A DNA stretch of 64,000 nt from NCBI RefSeq assembly GCF_002939985.1, contig NZ_MDFM01000013.1:1-64000 (forward strand), given 5' to 3'. Below are positions 40,413 to 49,445 of the stretch, in pieces. This DNA comes from Xanthomonas hortorum pv. cynarae (GTDB lineage Bacteria; Pseudomonadota; Gammaproteobacteria; Xanthomonadales; Xanthomonadaceae). The notes beneath the pieces were generated by a model, which made no database searches, had not been told where the DNA came from, and saw only the letters and a program-made list of their open reading frames with translations. Position numbers and translations under genes: made by a program. Position 1 is the stretch's first letter; every line of letters begins with the position of its first letter.

Positions 40413-40438
40413 TTCATATTGTTTATTCAACAAATGAA
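40413..40438. promoter_or_regulatory. Candidate LysR operator between leuC and the LysR gene
   Basis: An AT-rich inverted repeat: TTCAT-a-TTGTT (40413-40423) against AACAA-ATGAA (40429-40438), 15 bp before the LysR ATG and 79 bp before leuC. It stands out in GC-rich DNA and includes a T-N11-A spacing. Confidence 0.6.
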
Positions 40439-40452
40439 TTTCAGGAATAGCA

Positions 40453-41337
40453 ATGGACCTGGGCAGCCTCAGCGCGTTCGTGGCAATTGCCGAGAGCGGT
40501 AGCTTCTCTGCCGCCGGCGAGGCGCTGCACCTCACCCAACCGGCGGTGAGCAAGCGCATCGCCTTGCTGGAAGGGCAATTGTCTGCACGCCTGTTCGATC
40601 GCCTCGGCCGCCAGGTGGTGCTGACCGAAGCAGGCCAGGCCTTGCTGCCACGCGCGCAACGCATCCTGGCCGAGCTGCAGGACACCCGCCGCGTGCTGGA
40701 ACACCTTGGTGCGGCGGTCGGCGGGCGCCTGAGCCTGGCCACCAGCCATCATGTGGGCCTGCACCGTTTGCCCGCCCTGCTGCGCCGCTTTGCTGCAGAA
40801 CATCCGCAGGCGGCGCTGGACATCCAGTTCCTGGATTCGGAACTGGCCTATGCAGCCGTGCTGCGCGGAGAAGTGGAACTGGCGGTGACCACGCTGGCAC
40901 CGGACACGCGCGCGCCGCTGCGCGCGCAGCCGATCTGGCATGACCGCCTGCAGTTCGTGGTGGCGCCGGATCATCCGTTGGCGTCACTGCGCGCAGTGAC
41001 GCTGGAGGATGTGGTGGCGCACCCGGCGGTGCTGCCGGACCCGGGCACCTTCACCCATCGCATCGTCGCCGGCCTGTTCGCCGAGCGCGGGCTGGTGCCG
41101 AGCCTGCGCATGACCACCAATTATCTGGAGACGATCAAGATGCTGGTGTCGGTGGGCCTGGCCTGGAGCGTGTTGCCGGAGCGCATGATCGATCATCAGA
41201 TCGTGGCGCTGCCGCTGGCCGATGTCGCGCTGTCGCGCGAGCTCGGCTGCGTGACGCATGGTGGGCGCACCTTGTCGCGGGCCGCGCAGGCATTTGTTGC
41301 GCTGTTGCATGTGCAGGCGGATCAGGGGCAGCTGTAA
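40453..41337 (+). CDS. LysR-family transcriptional regulator, probably of the leu operon
   Basis: 294 residues. The N-terminal winged helix-turn-helix is clear (MDLGSLSAFVAIAESGSFSA, AGEALHLTQPAVSKRIALLE, LFDRLGRQVVLTEAGQ). The effector domain follows from about residue 90 (GGRLSLATSHHVGLHRLPAL, VEVELAV-like stretches, LPDPGTFTHRIVAGLF, NYLETIKMLVSVGLAWSVLP). Divergent placement from leuC with an AT-rich palindrome between them is the classical LysR arrangement; the effector may be a leucine-pathway intermediate (inference). It converges with the GGDEF gene, 3 bp apart. Confidence 0.92.
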   Translation: MDLGSLSAFVAIAESGSFSAAGEALHLTQPAVSKRIALLEGQLSARLFDRLGRQVVLTEAGQALLPRAQRILAELQDTRRVLEHLGAAVGGRLSLATSHHVGLHRLPALLRRFAAEHPQAALDIQFLDSELAYAAVLRGEVELAVTTLAPDTRAPLRAQPIWHDRLQFVVAPDHPLASLRAVTLEDVVAHPAVLPDPGTFTHRIVAGLFAERGLVPSLRMTTNYLETIKMLVSVGLAWSVLPERMIDHQIVALPLADVALSRELGCVTHGGRTLSRAAQAFVALLHVQADQGQL

Positions 41338-41340
41338 ACA

Positions 41341-44304
41341 TCACCGCCCCACCAAGCGATCCCGCCCCTGCCGCTTGGCCTGATACAGACGGCGATCGGC
41401 CAAGGCCAGCAATTCGCGCCGGCTTGGTGCTTCATCGCTCATCGCCATGCCCATGCTGGCGGTGCAGCGCACGGTGGTGCCCTGCGCGTCGACATCGATC
41501 GTTGCAAGCCGTTGGCGCATGCGCTCGAACAGCGTGCGCGCCTGCGCTGCGTCCAGGCCGATGGCCGCCAGCAAGAACTCTTCGCCACCATGCCGGGCGG
41601 CAAAGCACTGCGCCTGATCGTGTTCGCTCAATGCCTCGCCAATCGCAGACAACACCGCATCGCCAACCTCATGGCCGTAGGCATCGTTGATGCGTTTGAA
41701 GTGATCGATATCCATCAGCGCCAACGCCAATGCCGCACCACCGGCGCGCGCTTCGTCGAACCATTGCTGCAGCACGCGCTCGGCCTCGCGCCGGTTGGGC
41801 AGCGCGGTGAGCACGTCGTGGCTGGCGCGATACTCCAGCTGGCGCATCAACGCTTCGCGCTCCTGGCTGGCCTGCTGCAGCGCGAGGTTCTTGTCGCTCA
41901 ACTCGCGTGTGCGCCGGTCGATCACCGTGTTGAGCTGACGCTGGCGTCGGCGGTAACTGGCCGTGCGCCATAAGTAAAACATGTAGATCACACTGCCCAG
42001 GCCAAGGATGCCCAGCGCAATCACTTCGCCACGCCGCCACCACGGCGGCGCCAGTTCGATGACCAGGCTGGATTCGCCCAGCAAGTCGGTCTGCCGCCAG
42101 TCCACCGGCAGCGACATCGCCTGCACACGGAAACGAAAACGGCCCGGCGGCAGATTGGTGTAGATCGCCTCGATGGCGCTGTCGGCATCCACCCACTCCG
42201 GATCGAAGCCTTCCAGCCGGTAGCGATAACGCACCTTGTCCGGCCCACGGAAATTCAGTCCGGCATAGCCAATGGCGATGCGCCGGGTGTCTGCGCCGAA
42301 TCGATGCGGGCCGTTCAACGGCTGCACCATGCCATCGACCAGCAAACGCTCGAACACGATCGGCACGCGATGGCCTTGCAAGGTGCCTACACGCGCCGGA
42401 TCGATCACCCCCAGACCGGCTGCGGTCGGAAACAACAGCTGCCCGGACTGCGTCATCCAGCCGGCCGGCGCGCTGCTGCCGTTGCCCTGATTGCCAGGCA
42501 TGCCGTCGCTGCGATCCACCACTTCCACACTCAATTGGTCGCGCGTGCCCGCATCGAGCTGGTCGAAATCGCTGCGCGCGATGCGGAACACGCCATGGTT
42601 GCTCGACAACCAGAAATAGCCGCGGCCGTCGTCGATCACCCGAAACACCTTGTCGCGCGGCAGCCCGACCCGGTGGTCGTAGACGCGGAATGTCTCTCCG
42701 CGCAAGCGCAACAGGCCGCGATCGCTGGCGATCCACAGATCGCCATTGGCATCGCGCAGGAAATCGAACGCGTTCTGCCCGGGGAAATCCTGCTCGCCCA
42801 GCCATGCGCGTGTGCTGCCGTCAGGCGACAGCGCGGTCATGCCGCGATCGGTGCCGCTCCACACAATCCCCTGCGCATCGCGATACAGCACCTGCACCGA
42901 ACCGTCCGGCACGCCGTCGGCGGCGGTGTAGTGACGCGCCTTGCCGTTGCGCCAACGCACCAGCCCGGCGGTGGTGCCGATCCACAGATCCTCGCCGTCG
43001 GGCAGCACCGCGCGCACCGACATCGACGGCAAGCCCTCGGCTGCACCGATGCGCACCAGCACGCGGCCTTGCGCATCCAGACGCACCACGCCCTGGCTAT
43101 AGGTGCCGGCCCACACGCCGCCGTCACCGGCGTCGGCCAGCGCCAGCACCGACTGTTCCAGCACGCGCCCGCCCTCGCTGGGCGACAACGACACCCGGCT
43201 GATCTGCTCGCCGCGCCAGCGGTCCAGGCCCACCGCGCTGCCCACCCACACCGTGCCATTGGGCGTCTGCAGCACGCTGCGCACGTAATCGGAGGTGAGG
43301 CCGTCCTCGTGGGTGACGCCATGCGCGGCGCCTTCGGCAACCCGGAACAAGCCGTGTGTGCTGCCGACCCAGATCAGGCCTTCGGCATCTTCCAGCAAGG
43401 CCGGGCTGGCCACACCGGAAATGGCGATCTGCTCGTCCGGATCGTCCGCGCCGCTGTGCACCACCAGTAGCCCGGTCGACAGACTCATCCATAGATGCCC
43501 GCGTCGATCCAGCAACAACGAATCCACGCGTTGGCCCTGACGGAAGCGTTGCAGGCCGCCGCCGCGGCTCCACCACCACACCCCGTCGTCGCCAGCCACC
43601 AGCAAACCGCCTTCGCGGTCGCTGGCCAGCCGTCGCACCGGCGCATCGCGCATGCCATGCGCCTTGCCCCAGGCGGTTGCCGGGCTGCCATCCTGCGGCA
43701 GGCGATACAGCCCGACCTCGGTGCCCACCCACAGATCGCCGTCGTCGTCGGCCGAGAGCGCGGTGACGCGTGCACGCGGCAGCCCGGCCTGGCGGCCCAC
43801 ATCGACCACCCGCCCATCGGCCTCGATCCGGTACAGCGTCTGCGGGGTGCCCACCCACAACGCGCCATCGGCACGCCGCAGCAATGCACTCACCGCCAGA
43901 TGCCGCGCGGAGGCATCGCCCAGCTGCTGCCAGTGGCCGTCCTGATAGTGGTAGACCCCATCGAATGCGGTGCCGAACAACATGCCGCCGGTGCTGTCGC
44001 GCACCACCACGAACACACCGCCCAGCTCGACGCCCGGGGTGTTCTGACGATCGTAGACCGTGAAATCGCGGCCGTTGAAGCGCGCCACGCCTTCCCAGGT
44101 GCCGAGCCAGATCAGGCCATCTTCGCCCTGCGCCACCGCATGCACCAGGTTGTGCGGCAGGCCGTCGTCCATGCTCCAGCGGGTGACGGTGTGATAGGCG
44201 GTGTGTTTGAACGGCTGGGCGAAGGCGGGCCAGGCGCCGAGCAGCACGCAGCACAGCAACGCACATCGCCACAGCGATGGCCACAACGGCCCGATCCGCA
44301 GCAC
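41341..44304 (-). CDS. Two-component-type beta-propeller sensor with GGDEF output (diguanylate cyclase)
   Basis: 987 residues with the start chosen here. Signal peptide PLWPSLWRCALLCCVLLGAW with AFA-Q cleavage. Periplasmic Reg_prop propeller repeats from about 40 to 690 (GLIWLGTWEGVARFNG, DLWVGTEVGLYRLPQ, LWIGTTAGLVRWRNG), then a Y_Y_Y domain (KVRYRYRLEGFDPEWVDADS), a transmembrane helix near 765-790 (VIALGILGLGSVIYMFYLW), a coiled coil, and GGDEF at about 835-985. The active-site signature is RHGGEEF near residue 905, so cyclase activity is likely; the RxxD inhibitory site is not present in the preceding residues. Start GTG at 44302-44304 fits the signal peptide; a TTG at 44418 is the longest alternative. 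Confidence 0.9.
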   Translation of the reverse strand: MLRIGPLWPSLWRCALLCCVLLGAWPAFAQPFKHTAYHTVTRWSMDDGLPHNLVHAVAQGEDGLIWLGTWEGVARFNGRDFTVYDRQNTPGVELGGVFVVVRDSTGGMLFGTAFDGVYHYQDGHWQQLGDASARHLAVSALLRRADGALWVGTPQTLYRIEADGRVVDVGRQAGLPRARVTALSADDDGDLWVGTEVGLYRLPQDGSPATAWGKAHGMRDAPVRRLASDREGGLLVAGDDGVWWWSRGGGLQRFRQGQRVDSLLLDRRGHLWMSLSTGLLVVHSGADDPDEQIAISGVASPALLEDAEGLIWVGSTHGLFRVAEGAAHGVTHEDGLTSDYVRSVLQTPNGTVWVGSAVGLDRWRGEQISRVSLSPSEGGRVLEQSVLALADAGDGGVWAGTYSQGVVRLDAQGRVLVRIGAAEGLPSMSVRAVLPDGEDLWIGTTAGLVRWRNGKARHYTAADGVPDGSVQVLYRDAQGIVWSGTDRGMTALSPDGSTRAWLGEQDFPGQNAFDFLRDANGDLWIASDRGLLRLRGETFRVYDHRVGLPRDKVFRVIDDGRGYFWLSSNHGVFRIARSDFDQLDAGTRDQLSVEVVDRSDGMPGNQGNGSSAPAGWMTQSGQLLFPTAAGLGVIDPARVGTLQGHRVPIVFERLLVDGMVQPLNGPHRFGADTRRIAIGYAGLNFRGPDKVRYRYRLEGFDPEWVDADSAIEAIYTNLPPGRFRFRVQAMSLPVDWRQTDLLGESSLVIELAPPWWRRGEVIALGILGLGSVIYMFYLWRTASYRRRQRQLNTVIDRRTRELSDKNLALQQASQEREALMRQLEYRASHDVLTALPNRREAERVLQQWFDEARAGGAALALALMDIDHFKRINDAYGHEVGDAVLSAIGEALSEHDQAQCFAARHGGEEFLLAAIGLDAAQARTLFERMRQRLATIDVDAQGTTVRCTASMGMAMSDEAPSRRELLALADRRLYQAKRQGRDRLVGR

Positions 44305-44498
44305 GTACCTGCTGCGGACGCAGCCTGTATGCGTTTGCGCCCCGACCCTGTCCACGCTTTCGTCCCTCGTCCGTCCCGTCTGAAGGTCGCCGACATACGC
44401 CGACGTACCGTCAGTCAATCTATCACCGGGGTTTTTTCAGCGCCCTAGGGGGATCCCCTACAGCGGCCAGGCGGGCGATGACACCGGGAGGCATTCAG

Positions 44499-44576
44499 AT
44501 GAAACAATTAACGGCGATAAGCAAGCTGGTGCGCGACGCTCAGCATCGGCGGCGGAGCAGACGCCACAGTTTATGA
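44499..44576 (+). CDS. Small basic ORF upstream of the TetR gene
   Basis: 25 codons: MKQLTAISKLVRDAQHRRRS then RRHSL. A full GGGAGG lies seven bases before the ATG. Its TGA overlaps an in-frame upstream ATG of the TetR gene (ATGA at 44573). It is either a real short ORF coupled to a longer TetR form or a chance ORF with a good ribosome-binding site. Confidence 0.35.
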   Translation: MKQLTAISKLVRDAQHRRRSRRHSL

Positions 44577-44613
44577 GCGCTTCAATGCATTCCATAGGCG
44601 CCGAGTATAAATA

Positions 44614-44630
44614 TAGAACCCGATGGTCTA
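44614..44630. promoter_or_regulatory. Candidate TetR operator/promoter
   Basis: TAGAACC (44614-44620) and GGTCTA (44625-44630) form an imperfect inverted repeat around CGAT, overlapping an AT-rich TATAAATATAG that could be the -10 region. It lies 12 bp before the TetR ATG, suggesting autoregulation. The rest of 44305-44641 holds only the small ORF. Confidence 0.45.
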
Positions 44631-44641
44631 GTATTGGCGGT

Positions 44642-45295
44642 ATGTCCAGTTCGCCCCCCCTCAAGTCCAAAACCAAGAGCAACGGTCCTGGGCGTCCCAA
44701 GGATCTTGGGAAACGCGCCGCCATCCTGGGCGCCGCCCGTACCATGTTCATGGAGCAGGGCTTTGCAGGGGTCAGCATGGACGGCATCGCCGCAGCCGCC
44801 GGCGTCTCCAAACTGACCGTTTACAGTCACTTTGGCGACAAAGAAAGCCTGTTTTCCGAAGCGATCCGCGCACAATGCCAACACATGATGCCGGACGATC
44901 TGTTCGACCACGCCCCCAAAGGCAACTTGCGCGACCAGCTGATCGAAATCGCCAACGCCTTCTTTACGATGGTCAGCGCCGACTCTGCAATCGCCACCCA
45001 TCGCATGATGATGGCGCCCGGCACCGGCGACGTGCATGTCCGCGAAATGTTCTGGGATGCCGGTCCCAAGCGCACCCAACAGGCGCTGGCGGATTTCCTG
45101 TCGGCGCGGGTCGCCGATGGCCAATTGGAAATCCCCGAGCTGGAGCGCGCTGCTTCACAGTTTTTCTGCCTGCTCAAAGGCGAGCTGTATGCGCTGATGA
45201 TGTGCGGCCTGCATGGTCAACCCACCCGCGCACAGGTGGATGAGCACATTCAGGCCAGTGTGGATTTCTTTTTGAGGGCGTATGCGCCGCGCTGA
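44642..45295 (+). CDS. TetR/AcrR-family transcriptional regulator
   Basis: 217 residues. The N-terminal helix-turn-helix is typical (RAAILGAARTMFMEQGFAGV, SMDGIAAAAGVSKLTVYSHF, GDKESLFSEAI). The C-terminal ligand-binding part (about 80-217) is of the TetR_C type. A basic, Lys-rich N-terminal extension precedes the HTH (PPLKSKTKSNGPGRPKDLGK). It is followed by pcm and tolC on the same strand, so a role in controlling the TolC efflux channel is possible. ATG at 44573 would add 23 residues. Confidence 0.9.
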   Translation: MSSSPPLKSKTKSNGPGRPKDLGKRAAILGAARTMFMEQGFAGVSMDGIAAAAGVSKLTVYSHFGDKESLFSEAIRAQCQHMMPDDLFDHAPKGNLRDQLIEIANAFFTMVSADSAIATHRMMMAPGTGDVHVREMFWDAGPKRTQQALADFLSARVADGQLEIPELERAASQFFCLLKGELYALMMCGLHGQPTRAQVDEHIQASVDFFLRAYAPR

Positions 45296-45423
45296 TTGCA
45301 CCGAGACGTTGGTGGCGATGACTTCCGGCACTGCGTGCTTTGGCCGCGCGCGGCGATGCTAGATGCGCCAGTTGCCTCGCGCACCGGTAAAATGCCTGCC
45401 CCACTGCGTTGGATAGCCGCACC

Positions 45424-46080
45424 ATGACGATCGATTTCTCCCAAGCCCGCGAAAAAATGGTCGAACAGCAGATCCGGCCGTGGGACGTGCTGGATCTGCG
45501 CGTGCTCGACGTGCTGGCGCGCCTGCCGCGCGAGGCCTTCGTGCCGGAGGCTTACAAGACCCTGGCCTACGTCGATGTGGAAATTCCGCTGTCGGCCGGC
45601 CACAAGATGATGAAGCCGGTGGTCGAAGGCCGCATGCTGCAGGCGCTGGATCTGCAGCCGGGCGAAGACGTGCTGGAAATCGGCACCGGCAGTGGATTTT
45701 CCACCGCCTGCCTGGCCGCACTGGCCCGCGAAGTGGTGAGCCTGGAGATCGATCCGGCACTGGCCACCGCCGCACGCGCCAATCTGGACAGCACCGGCCT
45801 GGGCAGCAACGTCCGCATTGAAACCGCCGACGCATTCGGCTGGCAGAGCGAGCGTCGTTTCGATGCCATCTGCATCACCGGCGCAGTCGACACGCTACCG
45901 ACCCAGTGGCTGCAGTGGTTGCGCCCGAATGGCCGGCTGTTTGTCGTACGCGGTCACGAACCGGTGATGGAAGCAGTCCTGGTGCGTGGCGACGTCAACG
46001 CCCCGCGCATCGAATCGTTATTCGAAACCGACCTCGCCTATCTTCAGGGCGCCGCACCGACGCCCCGATTCCAATTCTGA
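45424..46080 (+). CDS. pcm: Protein-L-isoaspartate O-methyltransferase family protein
   Basis: 218 residues. PCMT family: N-terminal MVEQQIRPWDVLDLRVLDVL and LPREAFVPEAYKTLAYVDVE, SAM-binding EDVLEIGTGSGFSTACLAAL, acidic SLEIDPALA. The family repairs isoaspartyl residues, but this tolC-linked subgroup differs at the usual GxGYQ-type motif (GTGSGFST), so the substrate is not certain. It ends 20 nt before tolC. Confidence 0.85.
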   Translation: MTIDFSQAREKMVEQQIRPWDVLDLRVLDVLARLPREAFVPEAYKTLAYVDVEIPLSAGHKMMKPVVEGRMLQALDLQPGEDVLEIGTGSGFSTACLAALAREVVSLEIDPALATAARANLDSTGLGSNVRIETADAFGWQSERRFDAICITGAVDTLPTQWLQWLRPNGRLFVVRGHEPVMEAVLVRGDVNAPRIESLFETDLAYLQGAAPTPRFQF

Positions 46081-46100
46081 TTCCCAAGGAAGCTTCCCCG

Positions 46101-47483
46101 ATGATCCGCCGATCCCTCGTTCTGGCCCTGGCCGCCGCCCTGTCTCCGATGGCAGCACATGCCACCGATCTGCTGCAGGTCTACGAAATGGCCCGCAACG
46201 GCGATCCGCAGCTGGCAGTGGCCGAGTCCACTCGCCTGGTCAATCGGGAGGGACAGGTACAGGCGCGTGCGGCGTTGCTGCCGCAGTTGGACGGCACCGC
46301 TGGTTTTACCCAGTCGCACCGCGAGCTGGAAGGCGAGGACGTCCGCTCCACCACCAAACAGCGCCAGTATGCGATCCAGGGTAGCCAGACAATCCTCAAC
46401 TGGGCGCAGTTTTCCAATCTGCGCGCACAGCGCGAAGTCGCCAAAGCGGCCGACTTCACGCTGGAATCGGCCAACAACGATCTGATCACCCGTAGCTCGG
46501 CGGCGTATTTCCAGGTACTGGTGGGGATCGAATCGCTGGCCGCAGCCGAGACCAACGAAGCCGCCGCCAAGAAGCAGTTCGACTACGCCGACAAGCGCCT
46601 GGAAGTGGGCCTGGCGCCGATCACCGACGTGCACGAAGCCCGCGCCCAGTACGACCAGGCGCGCGCGGACACCATCAATGCGCGCAACACGCTGAAGGAT
46701 TACTACCAGGCGCTGACCGAACTCACCGGCCAGCCGGTAGTCGGCCTGCGTGCGCTGCCGGAAGAGTTCCGTCCGGAAGTGCCGGCTGCCTACGCCAACG
46801 TCGATCAGCTGGTCTCCACCGCCATCGCCGACAACCCGGCGCTGAAGGCGCAACAGCTGCAGGTCAGTGCGGCCGAAGCGCAGGTCAACGCCGCACGCGC
46901 AGGCCATTACCCGACACTTAATCTCGGCGCAAGCATAGGCCGAACCAATAGTTGGGGCGGTGGCGGCACAGTTGACCAGATTGGAGGTAATTTCACGACA
47001 AATAATCTCAATATCGATACCGATTCGATCGGCATCACCTTGTCGATTCCGATCTTCGCCGGCGGTGCAACGCAGTCGGCCGTGCGTCAGGCGCTGTCGC
47101 GTCGCGATATCCAGCAGGACACCTACGAGCAGCAGAAGCGCGCGCTGGATCGCAACACGCGCAATGCCTATCAGACCGTGGTCGCCGGCATCAGCGAAGT
47201 GGAAGCTCGCCGTCTGGCCGTAGTGTCTGCGCAGGCCGCATACGATGCCTCGCAGGTGGGTCTGGAAGTCGGCACGCGCACGGTGCTGGACGTGGTGCAG
47301 AACCAGCGCACCCTGTTCCAGGCGCAGCTGAACTATGCGCAGTCTCGCTACAACTTCCTGCAGAACCGTTTGCTGCTGGGTCAGGCGATCGGCAAGCTCG
47401 ACATCACTGATCTGCAGGACGTCAATCGCCTGCTGTCGCAGGACGCCGAGTCCAAGCTGCAAGGCAGTGGCTCGCTGCAGTGA
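46101..47483 (+). CDS. tolC: TolC-family outer membrane efflux channel
   Basis: 460 residues. Signal peptide MIRRSLVLALAAALSPMAAH-A. The mature part has the internal duplication of outer membrane efflux proteins, with long alpha-helices (LVNREGQVQARAALLPQLDG and VSAAEAQVNAARAGHYPTLN) and strands IGITLSIPIFAGGATQSAVR. It forms a trimeric channel-tunnel for tripartite efflux pumps and type I secretion. AAGGA precedes the ATG by 11 nt; pcm lies just upstream. A strong terminator follows. Confidence 0.95.
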   Translation: MIRRSLVLALAAALSPMAAHATDLLQVYEMARNGDPQLAVAESTRLVNREGQVQARAALLPQLDGTAGFTQSHRELEGEDVRSTTKQRQYAIQGSQTILNWAQFSNLRAQREVAKAADFTLESANNDLITRSSAAYFQVLVGIESLAAAETNEAAAKKQFDYADKRLEVGLAPITDVHEARAQYDQARADTINARNTLKDYYQALTELTGQPVVGLRALPEEFRPEVPAAYANVDQLVSTAIADNPALKAQQLQVSAAEAQVNAARAGHYPTLNLGASIGRTNSWGGGGTVDQIGGNFTTNNLNIDTDSIGITLSIPIFAGGATQSAVRQALSRRDIQQDTYEQQKRALDRNTRNAYQTVVAGISEVEARRLAVVSAQAAYDASQVGLEVGTRTVLDVVQNQRTLFQAQLNYAQSRYNFLQNRLLLGQAIGKLDITDLQDVNRLLSQDAESKLQGSGSLQ

Positions 47484-47502
47484 TGCGAGCGGATAGGTGA
47501 CT

Positions 47503-47531
47503 AAAAAGGCGGGCGAAGGCCCGCCTTTTTT
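47503..47531 (+). terminator. Terminator of tolC
   Basis: GGCGGGC (47508-47514) pairs with GCCCGCC (47519-47525), flanked by A-run and T-run, 24 nt after the stop. Confidence 0.9.
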
Positions 47532-47618
47532 ATGTCCGATGCAAGCGCATACCTGGCTGCGTGCGATACCTGCGATGACTGCCGCATCAGCGGGTGATCT
47601 GCGGCTTGGCTGGAGGGC

Positions 47619-47720
47619 CCTTGCCCGGCCACCATCGCGGGACACGCCGCAAGTACGTCCATGTAGGCTCTTACGCGGCATCCATGCCGCGTAAGGTCCC
47701 GCAACGGTGGGCGGGCAAGG
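47619..47720. repeat. Palindromic intergenic element, copy A2
   Basis: 102 bp, the same length as A1. The arms at 47619-47643 and 47696-47720 match at 22 of 25 positions. The core (GCCGCAAGTACGTCC, TGTAGGCTC and the CTTACGCGGCAT palindrome) is the same as in A1 except one base, but the arm sequence is different. Confidence 0.9.
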
Positions 47721-47776
47721 ACCAGTCGAGATGGTCGGTGTGCTTAGCTCTTCTCAAAGCGAACAGCAAACTGTCT

Positions 47777-47885
47777 GGTGCGGTGTCCTCGCCGATTGCG
47801 GGACCGTGTGGCGGCATGGATGCCGCCACCGAGCCTCCATGGACGGATTCACGGCGTGTCCCGCGAGCGGTGAGGGCACCGCGCC
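47777..47885. repeat. Palindromic intergenic element, copy B2
   Basis: 109 bp, inverted relative to A2. The arms at 47777-47804 and 47858-47885 match at 22 of 28 positions; the inner palindrome GTGGCGGCAT / ATGCCGCCAC is shared with B1. The core departs slightly (CCATGGACGGATTCACGG). The gap 47484-48052 between convergent tolC and waaA holds only the terminator and this pair. Confidence 0.88.
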
Positions 47886-48052
47886 CTCGACCAATGCGGC
47901 TTGAGACTCTCCAGATAATGCCCAAAGCGGCTAGCAAAAACGACTGCACAACCGCCACGTTCTGTTAGCCGCTCCAAGACCGCTTGATGACGTGACTTGG
48001 CATCGTTGCAACAGGTTCGCTGCAACGATGCAGCACGCAGGCAGTTACATCT

Positions 48053-49369
48053 TCAGGACACCACACCATCGCCAACCACCGTCGGCAGGTCCGGCGCGAT
48101 CTGCACCAGCGTACGTGCCACTGCGCCCTTGCCGTTGGCGACCAGCGCCAGGCCAGCGGCAGCCATCGCCTCGCGCTGGGCCGGGTCGCCGAGCAGACGC
48201 GCGAGATCGTGATACACGCTGTCGGCATCGTCGCAGATGGTCACCGCATCGGCCTCGCGCATGCGCCGCGAGATCTCCGAGAAATTATGCAGATGCGGGC
48301 CGGTGACTGCCGGCGTGCCGACCGCTGCCGGTTCGAGCAGGTTGTGCCCGCCGATCGGCTGCAGACTGCCGCCGACGAAGGCGACCTGCGCGCAGGCGTA
48401 GAAACTCATCAGCTCGCCCAAGGTATCGATGACGAATACCTTGTCGCGCGCCTGCGGCCACTGCTGGGTCTTGCGTGTGGACACGGACCAACCACGTTCG
48501 CGCGCCAGCGCCTCGACCTTGGGAAAGCGCTCGGGATGCCGCGGCGCCCACAACATCAATAGATCAGGAAATTGCAGCAGCAGGCGCGCATGGATGTCGG
48601 CCACGGCCGCCTCCTCGCCTTCGTGTGTGCTGGCGGCAATCCACACCGGTCGCGTTGCCGGCACGTGCGTATGAAACTGCGCGACCAGGGCCTGCAAGTG
48701 TGCGGGCGCGGCGATATCGAATTTGAGATTGCCCAGCGCGATCACCTGATCTGGGCGCGCACCCAGCGTGAGGAAACGCTCGGCATCGTCTTGCGATTGC
48801 GCTGCCACGCAAGTGACGGTGCGCAGTGCCCGGCTGATCAAGGGTGCCAGCACACGATAGCCGCGCAGCGAACGCGCCGACAACCGCGCGTTGAGGATGT
48901 ACACCGGAATGTTGCGGTCGCGGCAACCGAACAACATGTTCGGCCACAGCTCGGTCTCCAGAATCAACGCCAGCCGCGGGCGGAAATGCTCCAGGAACCG
49001 GCCCACGCTGCCGGGCACGTCGTAGGGCAGATACACATGGTCCACCGCATCGCCCCACACCGCGCGCACGCGCTCGGAGCCGGTGGGGGTGATGGTGGTG
49101 ATGACCCAACGGATATCCGGACGCTGCGCGCGCAAGGCGTTGACCAGCGGCGCGGCGGCATTGACCTCGCCCACCGACACCGCATGCACCCACACGCGCG
49201 GGCGACCGCAGGCATGCGTGTAGGACGCATAGCGCTCGTTCCAGCGATTGAAGTATTCGCGCACGCGAAACCCGCGCCACACCAGGTGGTACACCGTCAC
49301 CGGCAGCAACAGGTACAACAGCGCCGAGTACAGCCCGCGCAACAGCCATTCGATCGGGTCTTTCCGCAT
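48053..49369 (-). CDS. waaA: 3-deoxy-D-manno-octulosonic acid transferase
   Basis: 438 residues. Kdo transferase (KdtA) that adds Kdo to lipid IVA at the inner membrane. N-terminal membrane anchor (WLLRGLYSALLYLLLPVTVY), then VWVHAVSVGEVNAAAPLVNA, ETELWPNMLFGCRDRNIPVY, and in the C-half VGGSLQPIGGHNLLEPAAVG, the sugar-nucleotide site. The ATG at 49367-49369 opens just before the anchor. Divergent from lpxL, the next acylation step of the same pathway. Confidence 0.95.
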   Translation of the reverse strand: MRKDPIEWLLRGLYSALLYLLLPVTVYHLVWRGFRVREYFNRWNERYASYTHACGRPRVWVHAVSVGEVNAAAPLVNALRAQRPDIRWVITTITPTGSERVRAVWGDAVDHVYLPYDVPGSVGRFLEHFRPRLALILETELWPNMLFGCRDRNIPVYILNARLSARSLRGYRVLAPLISRALRTVTCVAAQSQDDAERFLTLGARPDQVIALGNLKFDIAAPAHLQALVAQFHTHVPATRPVWIAASTHEGEEAAVADIHARLLLQFPDLLMLWAPRHPERFPKVEALARERGWSVSTRKTQQWPQARDKVFVIDTLGELMSFYACAQVAFVGGSLQPIGGHNLLEPAAVGTPAVTGPHLHNFSEISRRMREADAVTICDDADSVYHDLARLLGDPAQREAMAAAGLALVANGKGAVARTLVQIAPDLPTVVGDGVVS

Positions 49370-49445
49370 GCGTGCAGGATACGGGAGCGCCCACACGTGC
49401 GCATGTGCACGCTGCCCGGTGCGCGCGATCCCTTAGAATTGGCGC

